21,743 nt of DNA from JANRKF01 sp964518725 (GCA_964518725.1 CAZFKP010000031.1:1-21743), one strand, 5' to 3'. Positions 1-7,680 are shown, counted from the stretch's first letter. Translations and numbers: made by a program. Notes: generated from the letters alone by a model not told the origin.

Positions 1-1026
1 ATCCTCTACAATCGCCTTCGCATCCCAGCTCACATGTGCGAACCCGTTCCTGCGAAGCTCCGGAGTAATTTCACGCACGGTCAGCTTCATGCCCTCGGCA
101 GCAGCGGCAAGCCTGCTGTGGTGTCCCTGATAAGCTGGTATCGCCTCATCATCCGGCGTATAGGCAATGTAGCAATGGGTCTTACGGTTGATGGTATCAC
201 GAAGCCGCTCTTCGGTTGCAAATCGGCGATCGCTTTTCTTCAGTATATCATCCAGATGCTGCGGTTTTGCGTGCTGCCCCGGTTTCCATTTTATCGCTGC
301 CAATGGGTTGAACGGGACATATTCCAGCACATTGGTGTTCGACATGTGGTGATGCACCGTATCCGCCATGCGCCCAAACGTATTGACCAACGCCAGCACC
401 GCCGGGGGTTCGGGCATTGACTCCGCCATCATCGCCGCCATGGCGCCACCGAGCGATTCCCCGGCGACAATGCAGCGCTCCGAACGAATGCCTTGCTGCT
501 GCAAGAATTCACTCACTGCCGCCATGTCGCCACGCAAATGTTTTTCCGTGATCGGTGCCGAATCTGGCGGCCATGATTTTGAACGGCTCAGGCCACAACC
601 CCGCGTGTGCACCGCCACCACTCCGGCACCTGTCGCCGCGATTGCTTTCAACCATTGCAGGCGATACCCAAGTTGGGGTGATGGATCGACAACGGGAGCG
701 CTGCCGGGCGTTTCGAGCGCACCGGGCGACACGCTCCCCCAATGTCCCGACCGGCCATGGAACAACACATAGACAGGCTTGCCATCATCATCCGGCTTCC
801 GGTACCAAATGCCGATATCGGTGCCGTTGCCGTCATGGCTTGCTACATGCCTTGTCTTGAAATCGGTCAGCCCGTATTCCTGCAACGACAGGAATGGCGG
901 TGCCATTTTCCAGCTATCGAAAAGGCAGTGTCCTTGGGAATTGTTGAAAATGGTGAGTGCTAAGGTCGCCTGCGCGTTCGCCCACAATTCTCCAAAATTG
1001 AGGGACGCAGGCCACGTTATGGGCAT
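1..1026 (-). CDS. Alpha/beta hydrolase (3' end cut by window edge)
   Basis: Serine hydrolase of the alpha/beta fold, substrate unknown. The frame is open from 1026 to the window edge, giving 342 residues without a stop. Visible signatures are the oxyanion-type HGRSGHWG stretch around residues 95-103, the nucleophile elbow GESLGG with Ser191, a YTPDDEAIP acid loop (Asp292/293) and a late His331 in FAHVSWD. This is the expected Ser-Asp-His order, so nearly the whole catalytic domain is present and only a short C-terminus should be missing. The ATG at 1026 follows directly on the TAA of the upstream gene (1029-1027), which suggests translational coupling and makes this the last visible gene of the 2190-1458-1026 operon. 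A later start at the internal Met of SWKMAPPF is possible. No signal peptide is seen, so it is probably cytoplasmic. Fold assignment is firm; the specific reaction (esterase, lipase or other) is unknown. Confidence 0.85.
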   Translation of the reverse strand, partial: MPITWPASLNFGELWANAQATLALTIFNNSQGHCLFDSWKMAPPFLSLQEYGLTDFKTRHVASHDGNGTDIGIWYRKPDDDGKPVYVLFHGRSGHWGSVSPGALETPGSAPVVDPSPQLGYRLQWLKAIAATGAGVVAVHTRGCGLSRSKSWPPDSAPITEKHLRGDMAAVSEFLQQQGIRSERCIVAGESLGGAMAAMMAESMPEPPAVLALVNTFGRMADTVHHHMSNTNVLEYVPFNPLAAIKWKPGQHAKPQHLDDILKKSDRRFATEERLRDTINRKTHCYIAYTPDDEAIPAYQGHHSRLAAAAEGMKLTVREITPELRRNGFAHVSWDAKAIVED

Positions 1027-1458
1027 TTAAACCGCTTGGGTGGTTTTAGCAGCGCCTAAGTCGCGCACGGAATCAGGATCAATGGCCGACATGCGTGGCT
1101 GGGCGGCAGCGGCCACTTCCGGCGCCTGACCACGGCTGGCGTTCACCATGTTACGCCACTGGTTAGGCCCATAACCATCCGCCGGGCCAACATCGGCCAT
1201 CGGCATCGGCTGCATCATCAAATCCTGTGGAGTGAGTAGTAGTGGCGGAAGCGGCTCAACCGGGACATCATGGTCTTTATGTTTTTTTCCACGCTCGGCA
1301 ACGGCGTCATAGGCGATCAGGCCACCTGCCGCGCCGGCGATCAACGCTGCAAGGCCGAAACCTTTCACTGCCGTGCTGACCGGCATATTCAGCGCACCCA
1401 GCCCTACCCTGTTCGCACCGGCTGCTAGCCATACACGTGGATTGAGGGAGACTGCCAT
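1027..1458 (-). CDS. Hypothetical small protein with one hydrophobic helix
   Basis: Not recognised. A 143-residue protein whose N-terminal part holds a Gly/Ala-rich hydrophobic helix (about residues 31-50), followed by a Lys/His cluster (RGKKHKDHD), a Pro/Met-rich linker and a polar tail. One membrane pass with the tail in the cytoplasm is plausible because positive charges follow the helix. It lies 3 nt behind the stop of the 2190 gene and its TAA touches the ATG of the hydrolase, so it is the middle gene of a tight three-gene unit. A G-rich stretch (GGGGGC) about 8 nt upstream of the ATG may serve as the ribosome site. Function cannot be inferred beyond association with the glycine-zipper proteins of the operon. 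Confidence 0.7.
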   Translation of the reverse strand: MAVSLNPRVWLAAGANRVGLGALNMPVSTAVKGFGLAALIAGAAGGLIAYDAVAERGKKHKDHDVPVEPLPPLLLTPQDLMMQPMPMADVGPADGYGPNQWRNMVNASRGQAPEVAAAAQPRMSAIDPDSVRDLGAAKTTQAV

Positions 1459-1461
1459 GGC

Positions 1462-2190
1462 TTACGCCCCCAGCTGTGCTCCGGCAGCAGCCTGTGCTTC
1501 TCGCCGCTCGGTAACGGCCTGCACATGCGACTTGCCAGCTTTTTCCGCAAACCCATCAGCATGCGACATGGTGGTCGCAACCGCCGCAACTTCGGCTTTC
1601 GGCGCTTCGGCATGGGTGTGAGGATGCGCGTGGTCATGGGCATGACCATGTTCTGGGGCGGCAGATTTGGCTGCCGTCTGTTGCTGCGCCGCATGCTCCT
1701 GCAGTTTGGCGATCACCATCTGTGCGCCTTCCTGCTGACCAACTGCACGACCTTGCTCGGCACCTGCCTGGAAACCCATCTGCATGGCTTCGTTACGGGC
1801 ATTGACCATATCCGTTTCACGCGACATGGATTGTTCACGCGATTTAGCCACATAGGCTGCATTTTCACTCTGGACACGCGATGACCCGCGCAGCGCGCCG
1901 AACAGTGCACCACCGGCTGCGGCCACGCCGCCAAATGTTGCCGCACTCATAACCCCTGCGATCACAGAAACACCAGTAATTACACCCGACCATGCTGCGA
2001 CCGCGCCACCGATGGCAGCAAGTCCGCCGCCAATGGACGCAATCGTTGCTACGGCCAGCACAGCAACCGCCGCTGCGGCCAACGCACCGACAGCGAAAGA
2101 TCCTAGGAACCCACCGACGCCGCCCTTCAGCGCACCCGCGCCCGCGCCATCGACTATATCTACTGAATCGTGTTTAATTGGCTGTGCCAT
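1462..2190 (-). CDS. Glycine-zipper membrane-associated protein with His-rich segment
   Basis: Unrecognised, 242 residues. The N-terminal half is strongly hydrophobic and Gly/Ala-rich with GxxxG-like spacing (GAGAGALKGGVGGFLG, then alternating GAL/GAV blocks to about residue 100), as in glycine-zipper membrane or pore segments. A polar Arg/Glu/Met-rich helix follows, then a His-rich stretch HGHAHDHAHPHTHAEA (about residues 180-194) that could bind divalent metal, and a polar tail. There is no signal peptide. I chose the ATG at 2190 over the one at 2202 because GAGG sits 6 nt upstream of it, whereas the 2202 ATG has no such site. Transcription should come from the boxed promoter at 2232-2278, which overlaps the end of the preceding gene. 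The helix after the zipper resembles that of the 2794 gene (VAK...MQM spacing), suggesting the two are distant paralogues. Confidence 0.75.
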   Translation of the reverse strand: MAQPIKHDSVDIVDGAGAGALKGGVGGFLGSFAVGALAAAAVAVLAVATIASIGGGLAAIGGAVAAWSGVITGVSVIAGVMSAATFGGVAAAGGALFGALRGSSRVQSENAAYVAKSREQSMSRETDMVNARNEAMQMGFQAGAEQGRAVGQQEGAQMVIAKLQEHAAQQQTAAKSAAPEHGHAHDHAHPHTHAEAPKAEVAAVATTMSHADGFAEKAGKSHVQAVTERREAQAAAGAQLGA

Positions 2191-2196
2191 AATTAA

Positions 2197-2200
2197 CCTC
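2197..2200 (-). promoter_or_regulatory. Ribosome binding site deciding the 2190 start
   Basis: GAGG on the minus strand, 6 nt before the ATG at 2190. It lies inside the first codons of the longer reading frame from 2202, so it favours the shorter protein. Confidence 0.55.
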
Positions 2201-2231
2201 ATCCCGTTCGTATCGTTTCAAACTCGCTTCC

Positions 2232-2278
2232 ATTATGCCTTCTATCCATCACCGTCACAAATGAAGCTTTTATGACAA
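2232..2278 (-). promoter_or_regulatory. Boxed promoter, copy 1 (Pho-box-like)
   Basis: Read on the minus strand: box TTGTCATAAAAGCTTCAT (2278-2261), then directly a -35 TTGTGA (2260-2255), 17 bp, and a -10 CATAAT (2237-2232). The ATG of the downstream gene is 42 nt past the -10. The box has two TCAT half-sites 11 bp apart, the geometry of PhoB sites (known consensus CTGTCATAAATCTGTCAT), but its second half is degenerate. It overlaps the last codons and stop of the preceding gene (2270-2272). The sequence and spacing are seen directly; the regulator is inferred. Confidence 0.6.
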
Positions 2279-2794
2279 TGACTGCGCCCCTTGCCGTGCC
2301 GCTAAGGCCGCACCCATAGGTAATTGATTTTGCGGCTGAATTGCCATGCCGCCGGATCGCGCCATCGCCCGTTGGCGCTCCATATTCATTTGCATCATTT
2401 CCTGGTTCGCAGCCAGCTGAAGACGGCGGTTATCCTTGGCAACCAACTCTTCCGCACGCTCGTTCACCACATCTTCGGCCGAATTCACGCCCGATACCAA
2501 CCCAACCGCACCGCCAATCCCCGCGCCCATCAGCGCTCCGGTGAGCAGCCAGCTACCGGTCAACGACCCCGCTGCGCCGCTGGCCGTCGCTCCTACAACC
2601 GGCAGCATCCCAGCAATCATGAGCGGCGACCCAAGCACCACCGATGCGGCACCCAATGCCAAACCGCCGACCAGCGCGCCTTTTAGCCCGGTTTTCAGGG
2701 TCGAAACCACCACATGCTTCACCGTTTCAACCGTGCGGTTGAAATTTTTCAGAGCTGGATGCTCCGGTGCGCCATCTTGTTCTTCATCAGCCAT
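2270..2794 (-). CDS. Glycine-zipper hypothetical protein
   Basis: Unrecognised, 174 residues. After a short acidic and polar N-terminus (MADEEQDGAPEH) comes an amphipathic stretch, then two Gly/Ala-rich hydrophobic blocks (about residues 36-75 and 80-105) with repeated GxxxG and GxxxA spacing, typical of helix-helix packing inside membranes. The C-terminal third is a charged, Gln/Met-rich helix followed by a loose tail. No signal peptide. The layout (zipper blocks, then a polar helix with VAK...MQM) matches the 2190 gene and suggests a paralogous pair. It has its own boxed promoter at 2835-2881. The start codon is preceded by AAGG about 10 nt upstream, a spacing slightly longer than ideal. 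Function unknown; an inner-membrane or granule-surface protein is possible. Confidence 0.75.
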   Translation of the reverse strand: MADEEQDGAPEHPALKNFNRTVETVKHVVVSTLKTGLKGALVGGLALGAASVVLGSPLMIAGMLPVVGATASGAAGSLTGSWLLTGALMGAGIGGAVGLVSGVNSAEDVVNERAEELVAKDNRRLQLAANQEMMQMNMERQRAMARSGGMAIQPQNQLPMGAALAARQGAQSLS

Positions 2795-2834
2795 GATCGT
2801 ATTGCCTTAGGTTGATAGATTTTCTCATGCTTCC

Positions 2835-2881
2835 ATCCTATCGGAAACCGCGCATGCATTCAAATGAAGCTTTTATGACGG
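2835..2881 (-). promoter_or_regulatory. Boxed promoter, copy 2 (Pho-box-like)
   Basis: Minus strand: box CCGTCATAAAAGCTTCAT (2881-2864), -35 TTGAAT (2863-2858), 17 bp, -10 TAGGAT (2840-2835). The last 16 bases of the box are identical to copy 1, and the distance from box to -10 is the same 23 nt in copies 1, 2 and 3 although the spacer sequences differ. That is the pattern expected of a site placed for an activator next to RNA polymerase. Confidence 0.6.
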
Positions 2882-2918
2882 CGGGGTTAAGTATCTGATT
2901 TTACGTTAGCCAAACTGT

Positions 2919-2940
2919 CACATTTCCACCCAGAAATGTG
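2919..2940. other. Inverted repeat after the 2943 gene
   Basis: CACATTTC and GAAATGTG form a perfect 8-bp stem around a 6-nt loop, 3 nt past the stop of the minus-strand gene ending at 2943. There is no T-run, so it is only a weak terminator candidate; it could also protect the transcript end. Confidence 0.4.
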
Positions 2941-2942
2941 GT

Positions 2943-3581
2943 TTATATAGCTATTACAGTCGATTGTGCGGCGCCCTTCTCGTTCTTGGTGACGCCGTTA
3001 TTTAATTCCGCCAGCGCTACGCCATTGTCCAAATGTTGCGGCTTCAGGTTCTTTTCAGCCAGGTCGGCATGTGCAATTTTGTGCCCGCCCTCACCAAAAC
3101 CAAACGCCTTGCCAAAGTCGAGCATCGCTTTTTTTATTTCCGGTGACGCTGCAAGCGCGGCCACACCGGTTGCAACGCCAAGCGCCATTTCACCTGCCGT
3201 TGCGAGCATCATGCCGCCTTCTGCCGCCGCCGCCAACTGTTCGCCCTTGCCTGCTGCGGCAATGGCCGCCGATGCATCGGCAACACTTGAGAAACTCTGC
3301 TGGTTAAGCGCGGTGAGTGCCGAAGAAAGCTCCGATGGAATGGGCATGCCTTTGCGGCTCATCTGCGCGACAACTGATTCGATATGCGTCCGCGCCGACT
3401 GCACTGCGCGCTCTGCCGCCGCAATTTCGGACATCGCCGCACCCGTCTCATCGGCGGCGAGTTTTGCCTCTTCCGCCTTGAGTTTTGCAACCGTTTCAGG
3501 TTCGCCTTTCCCACCAAGCTTTTCCAGCCCAATGAGGTGCGCGACATCCTCGCGTTGCTTGTGGATTTCCTCGTCTTTCAT
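2943..3581 (-). CDS. Hypothetical helical protein, possibly leaderless
   Basis: Unrecognised, 212 residues. The N-terminal half is charged and helical (Lys/Glu/Ala-rich, about residues 1-75, coiled-coil-like). The centre is Ala/Gly-rich and moderately hydrophobic (about 105-150, AAAEGGMMLATAGEMALG), and the tail is polar. No signal peptide. It is the most upstream member of the boxed-promoter set and is separated from the next gene by about 150 nt. The predicted -10 TAGAAT (3593-3588) ends only 6 nt before the ATG and no Shine-Dalgarno sequence is present, so the mRNA may begin at or beside the start codon. The next in-frame ATG is near residue 49, which would remove the helical half. Function unknown; the composition resembles granule- or membrane-surface proteins, but this is speculative. 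Confidence 0.7.
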   Translation of the reverse strand: MKDEEIHKQREDVAHLIGLEKLGGKGEPETVAKLKAEEAKLAADETGAAMSEIAAAERAVQSARTHIESVVAQMSRKGMPIPSELSSALTALNQQSFSSVADASAAIAAAGKGEQLAAAAEGGMMLATAGEMALGVATGVAALAASPEIKKAMLDFGKAFGFGEGGHKIAHADLAEKNLKPQHLDNGVALAELNNGVTKNEKGAAQSTVIAI

Positions 3582-3587
3582 GCGTTC

Positions 3588-3634
3588 ATTCTAACCCAAC
3601 CCACGCTCCAGCCAAAATGAAGCTTTTGTGACAA
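3588..3634 (-). promoter_or_regulatory. Boxed promoter, copy 3 (Pho-box-like)
   Basis: Minus strand: box TTGTCACAAAAGCTTCAT (3634-3617), a poor -35 TTTGGC (3616-3611), 17 bp, -10 TAGAAT (3593-3588). The box differs from copy 1 by one base. The weak -35 suggests dependence on an activator bound at the box. Confidence 0.6.
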
Positions 3635-3675
3635 TGCGCCACACCCACCGTCCAAAAACATGGCCGCCATCTTAA

Positions 3676-3690
3676 TTGTTTATTAAACAA
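3676..3690. promoter_or_regulatory. 15-bp palindrome upstream of the chemoreceptor
   Basis: TTGTTTATTAAACAA is a perfect palindrome with one central base. It lies between the divergent 3581 and 3750 genes, about 60 nt before the chemoreceptor ATG, where an operator would be expected. No convincing -35/-10 pair was found around it. Confidence 0.35.
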
Positions 3691-3749
3691 AGAATTATAG
3701 GTTGTAGTTTGGAATATATCCCAGAATCAATTTTACGCAAGGTATTGCC

Positions 3750-5894
3750 ATGACCGTCAAACTCGCCCACAAAATCCCGCTCGCCATTGCTGGCGCGGCA
3801 CTCATCACCGCCGCTTCTATCGGCTATATGTCGATCGACACGCTGGTCAAAACCGCCGAACATGATGTGGAAATCCTGATGCATCATGATCTCAACTCAA
3901 AAGAGCTGCTGATCGACGGGCTGATGAAAGCCGTGGTTGGCGATTTGCACACGCTGGCCGATAATCCTTACGTTGTAGACTCACTTGCAGAATTCTCCAT
4001 CGCCTATGCAGAGCTTGGCTCTGATCCTGTCGGTTACCTGCAGCAACACTACATCACCGATAACCCGAACGAGACCGGCAAGAAACATTTGCTCGACGCG
4101 GCGAATGATGGCTCGCGCTACAGCCAGCTACACCGTGCGCGCCACCCTTATTTGCGCGAATTCCTTGAAGAACACGGCTATTACGATGTGTTCCTGGTCG
4201 ATGCACAGGGCAACGTGGTGTATACCGTGTTTAAAGAGCTCGATTACGCTACCAACCTAAAAACCGGCCAATGGAAAGATACGGATCTCGGAAAAATCTA
4301 CGCCAAGATCATGGAGCTCAAAAGCGCTGAAGATGCTGTTTACATGGATTTCGCGCCCTATGCGCCAAGTAACAACCTTCCGGCCGTTTTCATGGGTCGC
4401 CCGATCGAGGATCACGAAGGGCATTACATCGGCGCGCTGATTTACCAAATGCCGGTTGACCGCATCAACGCCGTGTTCAGCGATGAGAAAAGCATGGGTG
4501 AGACCGGCCGCGTGCTGTTCGTTGGCGAGGATCGCCTGCTACGTAACAACGCGCGCTTCGCCAAGGAATCCACCATCCTCAAAATGAAAATCGATTCCCC
4601 GGAAGTGGCCGGTGCCTTGAACAAGCAGGAAGGTGTGAATCTGAACGCGCGCAATGAAAACGGCACCGAAGTCGTCACCGCCTACAAAAACTATAATTTC
4701 CTCGGCGCCAACTTCGCGCTGATTTATGAAATGAACAAAGATGAGGTGATGGAAGATGTCATCGCGGCAGAAAAGAAATTTCTAGCCATCAGCGGTGGGA
4801 TCATGGCCGTCATCTGCTTACTTGGCGTGTTATTCGGGCGCAGCATCACCAAAGCCATTTCGGGTATTACCGCCGCGATGCGGAAAGTGGCTGACGGCGA
4901 GTTGCAGGCTGAAGTTCCGCATCTTTCACGCAAAGATGAAATTGGATCAATGGCCTCTGCCCTGCAGGTGTTCAAAGAAAACGCAATGGCCATCGAACAA
5001 ATGCAGAAGAACGAAGCATTGCAGAAAAAAGCAGCCGAAGAACAGAAACGCAGCGCACTCCGCGAGATGGCCGACAAGTTCGAGCAAAGCGTCAAGGGCG
5101 TCGTCGACATGGTAGCCTCCGCCGCCACCGAGATGGACGCCACGTCGCGCTCCGTATCGGAAGTCGCCTCCAACAACACGCAAAAACTCAGTGCCCTTAA
5201 CACCCAGATTTCCGGCACCAGTAAGAACGTGCAGATGGTTTCTTCCGCCACGTCGCAACTTTCTTCCGCCATCAATGAAATCAGCGGCCAGATCGCCCGC
5301 GCCACCACCATTACCTCGGCAGCCGTGGAAGAGGCCAAACGCACCGATGAAACGGTGCATGGCCTGACCGATGCCTCGCAGAAAATCGGTGAAGTGCTGG
5401 AGATGATTAACTCGATTGCTGCCCAGATCAACCTGCTGGCGCTCAACGCAACGATTGAGGCTGCGCGTGCTGGCGAAGCAGGTAAAGGCTTTGCGGTGGT
5501 TGCCAGCGAAGTGAAAAACCTCGCCTCGCAAACCACGAAGGCGACCGAACAGATCGCCGCGTTCATCACCTCGATTCAGGGTGCAACCGGTGACACGGTG
5601 GCGGCGATCAACAGCATCAGCGCCAAAATCCGGGACATCAACAGCATCTCCTCGACCATTGCAGCCGCGGTGGAAGAGCAAGGCGCGGCCACCCGGGATA
5701 TCGCAACCAACGTCCAGCAAGCAGCCAGCGGCACCGAAGAAGTCGCCCGCAATGCAACCGAAGTGGCGAGCTCCTCGGAACAAACCGGCAACGCCGCGCA
5801 GGAAATGTCCGCTGCGACTGGCGAACTTTCCCGCCAGACCGAGATCCTGCGGCGCGAAGTGGACGGCTTCCTGGTCAATATCCGCCAAGGATAA
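3750..5894 (+). CDS. Methyl-accepting chemotaxis protein
   Basis: Inner-membrane chemoreceptor that would signal to CheA/CheW. Its 714 residues run as TM1 (about 9-27), a large periplasmic sensing region (about 30-340), TM2 (about 344-364), HAMP (about 365-420) and a cytoplasmic signalling domain to the end. The periplasmic part looks like a Cache-type ligand domain (YYDVFLVDAQGNVVYTV, then IGALIYQMPVDRINAVF), so a small organic ligand is likely. The invariant hairpin tip is clear around residues 551-585 (AAQINLLALNATIEAARAGE, then GKGFAVVA). The protein ends without a CheR-tethering pentapeptide. The ATG at 3750 follows AAGG by about 8 nt. No other chemotaxis genes are in the window, so it is an orphan receptor. 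Its ligand is unknown. Confidence 0.95.
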   Translation: MTVKLAHKIPLAIAGAALITAASIGYMSIDTLVKTAEHDVEILMHHDLNSKELLIDGLMKAVVGDLHTLADNPYVVDSLAEFSIAYAELGSDPVGYLQQHYITDNPNETGKKHLLDAANDGSRYSQLHRARHPYLREFLEEHGYYDVFLVDAQGNVVYTVFKELDYATNLKTGQWKDTDLGKIYAKIMELKSAEDAVYMDFAPYAPSNNLPAVFMGRPIEDHEGHYIGALIYQMPVDRINAVFSDEKSMGETGRVLFVGEDRLLRNNARFAKESTILKMKIDSPEVAGALNKQEGVNLNARNENGTEVVTAYKNYNFLGANFALIYEMNKDEVMEDVIAAEKKFLAISGGIMAVICLLGVLFGRSITKAISGITAAMRKVADGELQAEVPHLSRKDEIGSMASALQVFKENAMAIEQMQKNEALQKKAAEEQKRSALREMADKFEQSVKGVVDMVASAATEMDATSRSVSEVASNNTQKLSALNTQISGTSKNVQMVSSATSQLSSAINEISGQIARATTITSAAVEEAKRTDETVHGLTDASQKIGEVLEMINSIAAQINLLALNATIEAARAGEAGKGFAVVASEVKNLASQTTKATEQIAAFITSIQGATGDTVAAINSISAKIRDINSISSTIAAAVEEQGAATRDIATNVQQAASGTEEVARNATEVASSSEQTGNAAQEMSAATGELSRQTEILRREVDGFLVNIRQG

Positions 5895-5916
5895 TGTTAG
5901 ATTGCTTGCCTCCGGT

Positions 5917-5932
5917 ACGCGCTACTGCGCGT
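5917..5932. other. Small GC-rich hairpin after the chemoreceptor
   Basis: ACGCGC-TACT-GCGCGT, a perfect 6-bp stem with a 4-nt loop, 22 nt past the chemoreceptor stop. No T-run follows, so termination is uncertain. The rest of the convergent gap up to 5997 shows nothing else I can name. Confidence 0.3.
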
Positions 5933-5997
5933 CCCATGAGGCATGCTCAGGGCTGACTCGCGCTTGCTACGCTCGCGTGACACACAACTCCACAATA

Positions 5998-7488
5998 TTA
6001 TTTCTTGTAATAGGCGCGGTAGGCGTCGTCCAAGCCGCTGAGGCGGCGCATCACCGCGTCGCCCATGATGTTTTCCATGTTGTCGGAAAGTTGCAACCTA
6101 ATAGGCGAACCTTCGAGATCGAGTGACGCATGGTGCAGGTTACCGGCAATGCTGCCGGTTAGGTGATACGCAAGGTTTGCCGCCGTGCCCACCATCTTCG
6201 CCCAGCGCCGGTCGGATTCGCTGATGAGTTTCATCTCCGGTTTTTCTTCCTGCAATTTATATTGGTAGCGGTGGTACATGGCGAGCGCGAGTTTCACCCG
6301 CTCGCGGTGAGTAAGCGAGGTCAGCGCCGAGAAAATCACCCGGCCATACGCCCAATCGGCGCGGTATTCCGGGTGGATATGCAGCGCAATTTCCGACAGC
6401 AGGCAGAAGGCCAGCCGCAGCCGGCTGTTCTGCTCATCCTCGCCCGGCAGCAGCGGCGCCATCCAGATATAAAGGTCGGAAGCATAGGCGAGCGTTCGGC
6501 CGCCGCGCGTCGAAAACTCACTGCAAGAGCTGATTAGCCCGTCCTCACCACGCACTCGCGGCGAAAGCATTTCATAGACATAGCCCTCGCGGATACCGCT
6601 GGCCGAGAACACCACGCGCTCGCATTTGGTGGTGGTGATAATTTTTTCCAGCAGCATCGCCGCGCCCGGTAGCTGTGGCACACGCCGCGCCGCGCTGCCC
6701 GGATATTTTTCCAGCTTCTCATTGGAAAGCGCCGCAATCTCGCGCACGAAGCCAAGGAATGGTTTCGACTCGGCGGTGAATTCATGCAGGATGTGCAGCG
6801 GGTATTTATTCGCCGTCATGTACATTTTCGCCAGCGCCCGGAAGCTACCGCCGATGGCATAGAAATTTGGCACCGACCTGCCATCCAGCCAATCAAGTCC
6901 GGAAAACCGCTTGTCGATGAGCTTCCGCATTTTATCGCGGTCGCCTTTGGTTTCGTCGAACATGCGTAACGAGCCGAGCGCGAGGCTTGTATGGCCGAGC
7001 GTCTCACCGTCATCGACCGCCACCAGCTCCAAACTGCCGCCGCCGAGATCGCCGGTGATGCCGCGCGGCCGGTGCATCGAGGAACAGACGCCGTAGGCAC
7101 CGAGCAGCGCTTCGGTCTCGCCGGAAATCACGTCGATGGTGATGTTATATTCTTTTTCGAGGTAGGCGACGAAGGCCGGCCCGTCGCTGGCATCGCGCAC
7201 GGCGGCTGTCGCCATGATCGACAGCGACTGGATATCCATGTTGCGCCCCATGGCGAGGAAGCGGGCGAGCGCCGCCTTGGCCAGCACCACACCCTCCGGG
7301 TTCAGAACCCCGGTCGAAGCCAGCCCCTTGCCCAGCCCGCACATCACTTTTTCGTTGTAAATCGAAACCGGCGAGCGCTTCTGCTGGTCGTACACCACCA
7401 GGCGGATCGAGTTGGAGCCAATGTCGATAATGGCAATGCGGCCATCGTTCGGCGTCGGCTCACTTGTTGGAAAAGGCATATGCACCAT
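5998..7488 (-). CDS. ppx: Exopolyphosphatase / pppGpp phosphohydrolase family (Ppx/GppA)
   Basis: Cytoplasmic ASKHA-fold phosphatase that releases phosphate from polyphosphate and/or converts pppGpp to ppGpp. It has 497 residues, the usual length of the long two-domain forms. Motifs in order: phosphate-1 loop AIIDIGSNSIRLVV (Asp22), ATAAVRDASDG (about 93-103), the ISGETEA segment carrying the family's catalytic Glu (Glu124), and the GDLGGGSLELV phosphate-2 loop (146-156). The C-terminal half has the helical region of long family members (SALTSLTHRERVKLALAMYHRY). The frame could open at a TTG at 7530, but no ribosome site precedes it; ATGs at 7488 or 7479 fit the family N-terminus better. The symbol reflects the family; Ppx and GppA cannot be separated from sequence alone. 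The nearby Pho-like box points the opposite way. Confidence 0.9.
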   Translation of the reverse strand: MVHMPFPTSEPTPNDGRIAIIDIGSNSIRLVVYDQQKRSPVSIYNEKVMCGLGKGLASTGVLNPEGVVLAKAALARFLAMGRNMDIQSLSIMATAAVRDASDGPAFVAYLEKEYNITIDVISGETEALLGAYGVCSSMHRPRGITGDLGGGSLELVAVDDGETLGHTSLALGSLRMFDETKGDRDKMRKLIDKRFSGLDWLDGRSVPNFYAIGGSFRALAKMYMTANKYPLHILHEFTAESKPFLGFVREIAALSNEKLEKYPGSAARRVPQLPGAAMLLEKIITTTKCERVVFSASGIREGYVYEMLSPRVRGEDGLISSCSEFSTRGGRTLAYASDLYIWMAPLLPGEDEQNSRLRLAFCLLSEIALHIHPEYRADWAYGRVIFSALTSLTHRERVKLALAMYHRYQYKLQEEKPEMKLISESDRRWAKMVGTAANLAYHLTGSIAGNLHHASLDLEGSPIRLQLSDNMENIMGDAVMRRLSGLDDAYRAYYKK

Positions 7489-7554
7489 GCGGGGGGTTAT
7501 AGCACCGACGTTGGCTTTGTCACCAGCCAACCAACAGGATGGTGTTTTTTCACC

Positions 7555-7598
7555 GCGTCATTGCGACCCCGCACGCGTTGCAGGGGAAGGCAATCCAT
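7555..7598 (+). repeat. Half unit of the dispersed palindromic repeat
   Basis: GCGTCATTGCGAC followed about 20 nt later by GGCAATCCATCT matches the left arm of the repeats at 8502-8828 and 9803-9977, without the mirrored arm. Confidence 0.5.
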
Positions 7599-7680
7599 CT
7601 TTCTATAACCGGAACAAAAAATAGGATGGTCGGCGGGAAAAACCGCCTGTAACCCAAGCCCATAGGCGTTTTTAACGAAA

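Noticed and set aside
34..860. Overlapping plus-strand open frames over the hydrolase gene
   Set aside because: They have Arg/His/Pro-rich, low-sense composition, and the minus strand encodes a coherent hydrolase with an ordered Ser-Asp-His triad.
2436..3594. Plus-strand Ala/Ser/Pro-rich frames opposite the glycine-zipper genes
   Set aside because: These are mirrors of Ala/Gly-rich minus-strand genes. The promoters, start sites and spacing all fit the minus strand.
4724..5888. Two long minus-strand frames (281 and 313 codons) opposite the chemoreceptor
   Set aside because: They are shadows of the highly conserved signalling domain, and their translations resemble no protein.
7489..7530. TTG start extending the exopolyphosphatase by 14 residues
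   Set aside because: There is no ribosome site and the extra residues lie outside the family N-terminus; ATGs at 7488 and 7479 are better placed.
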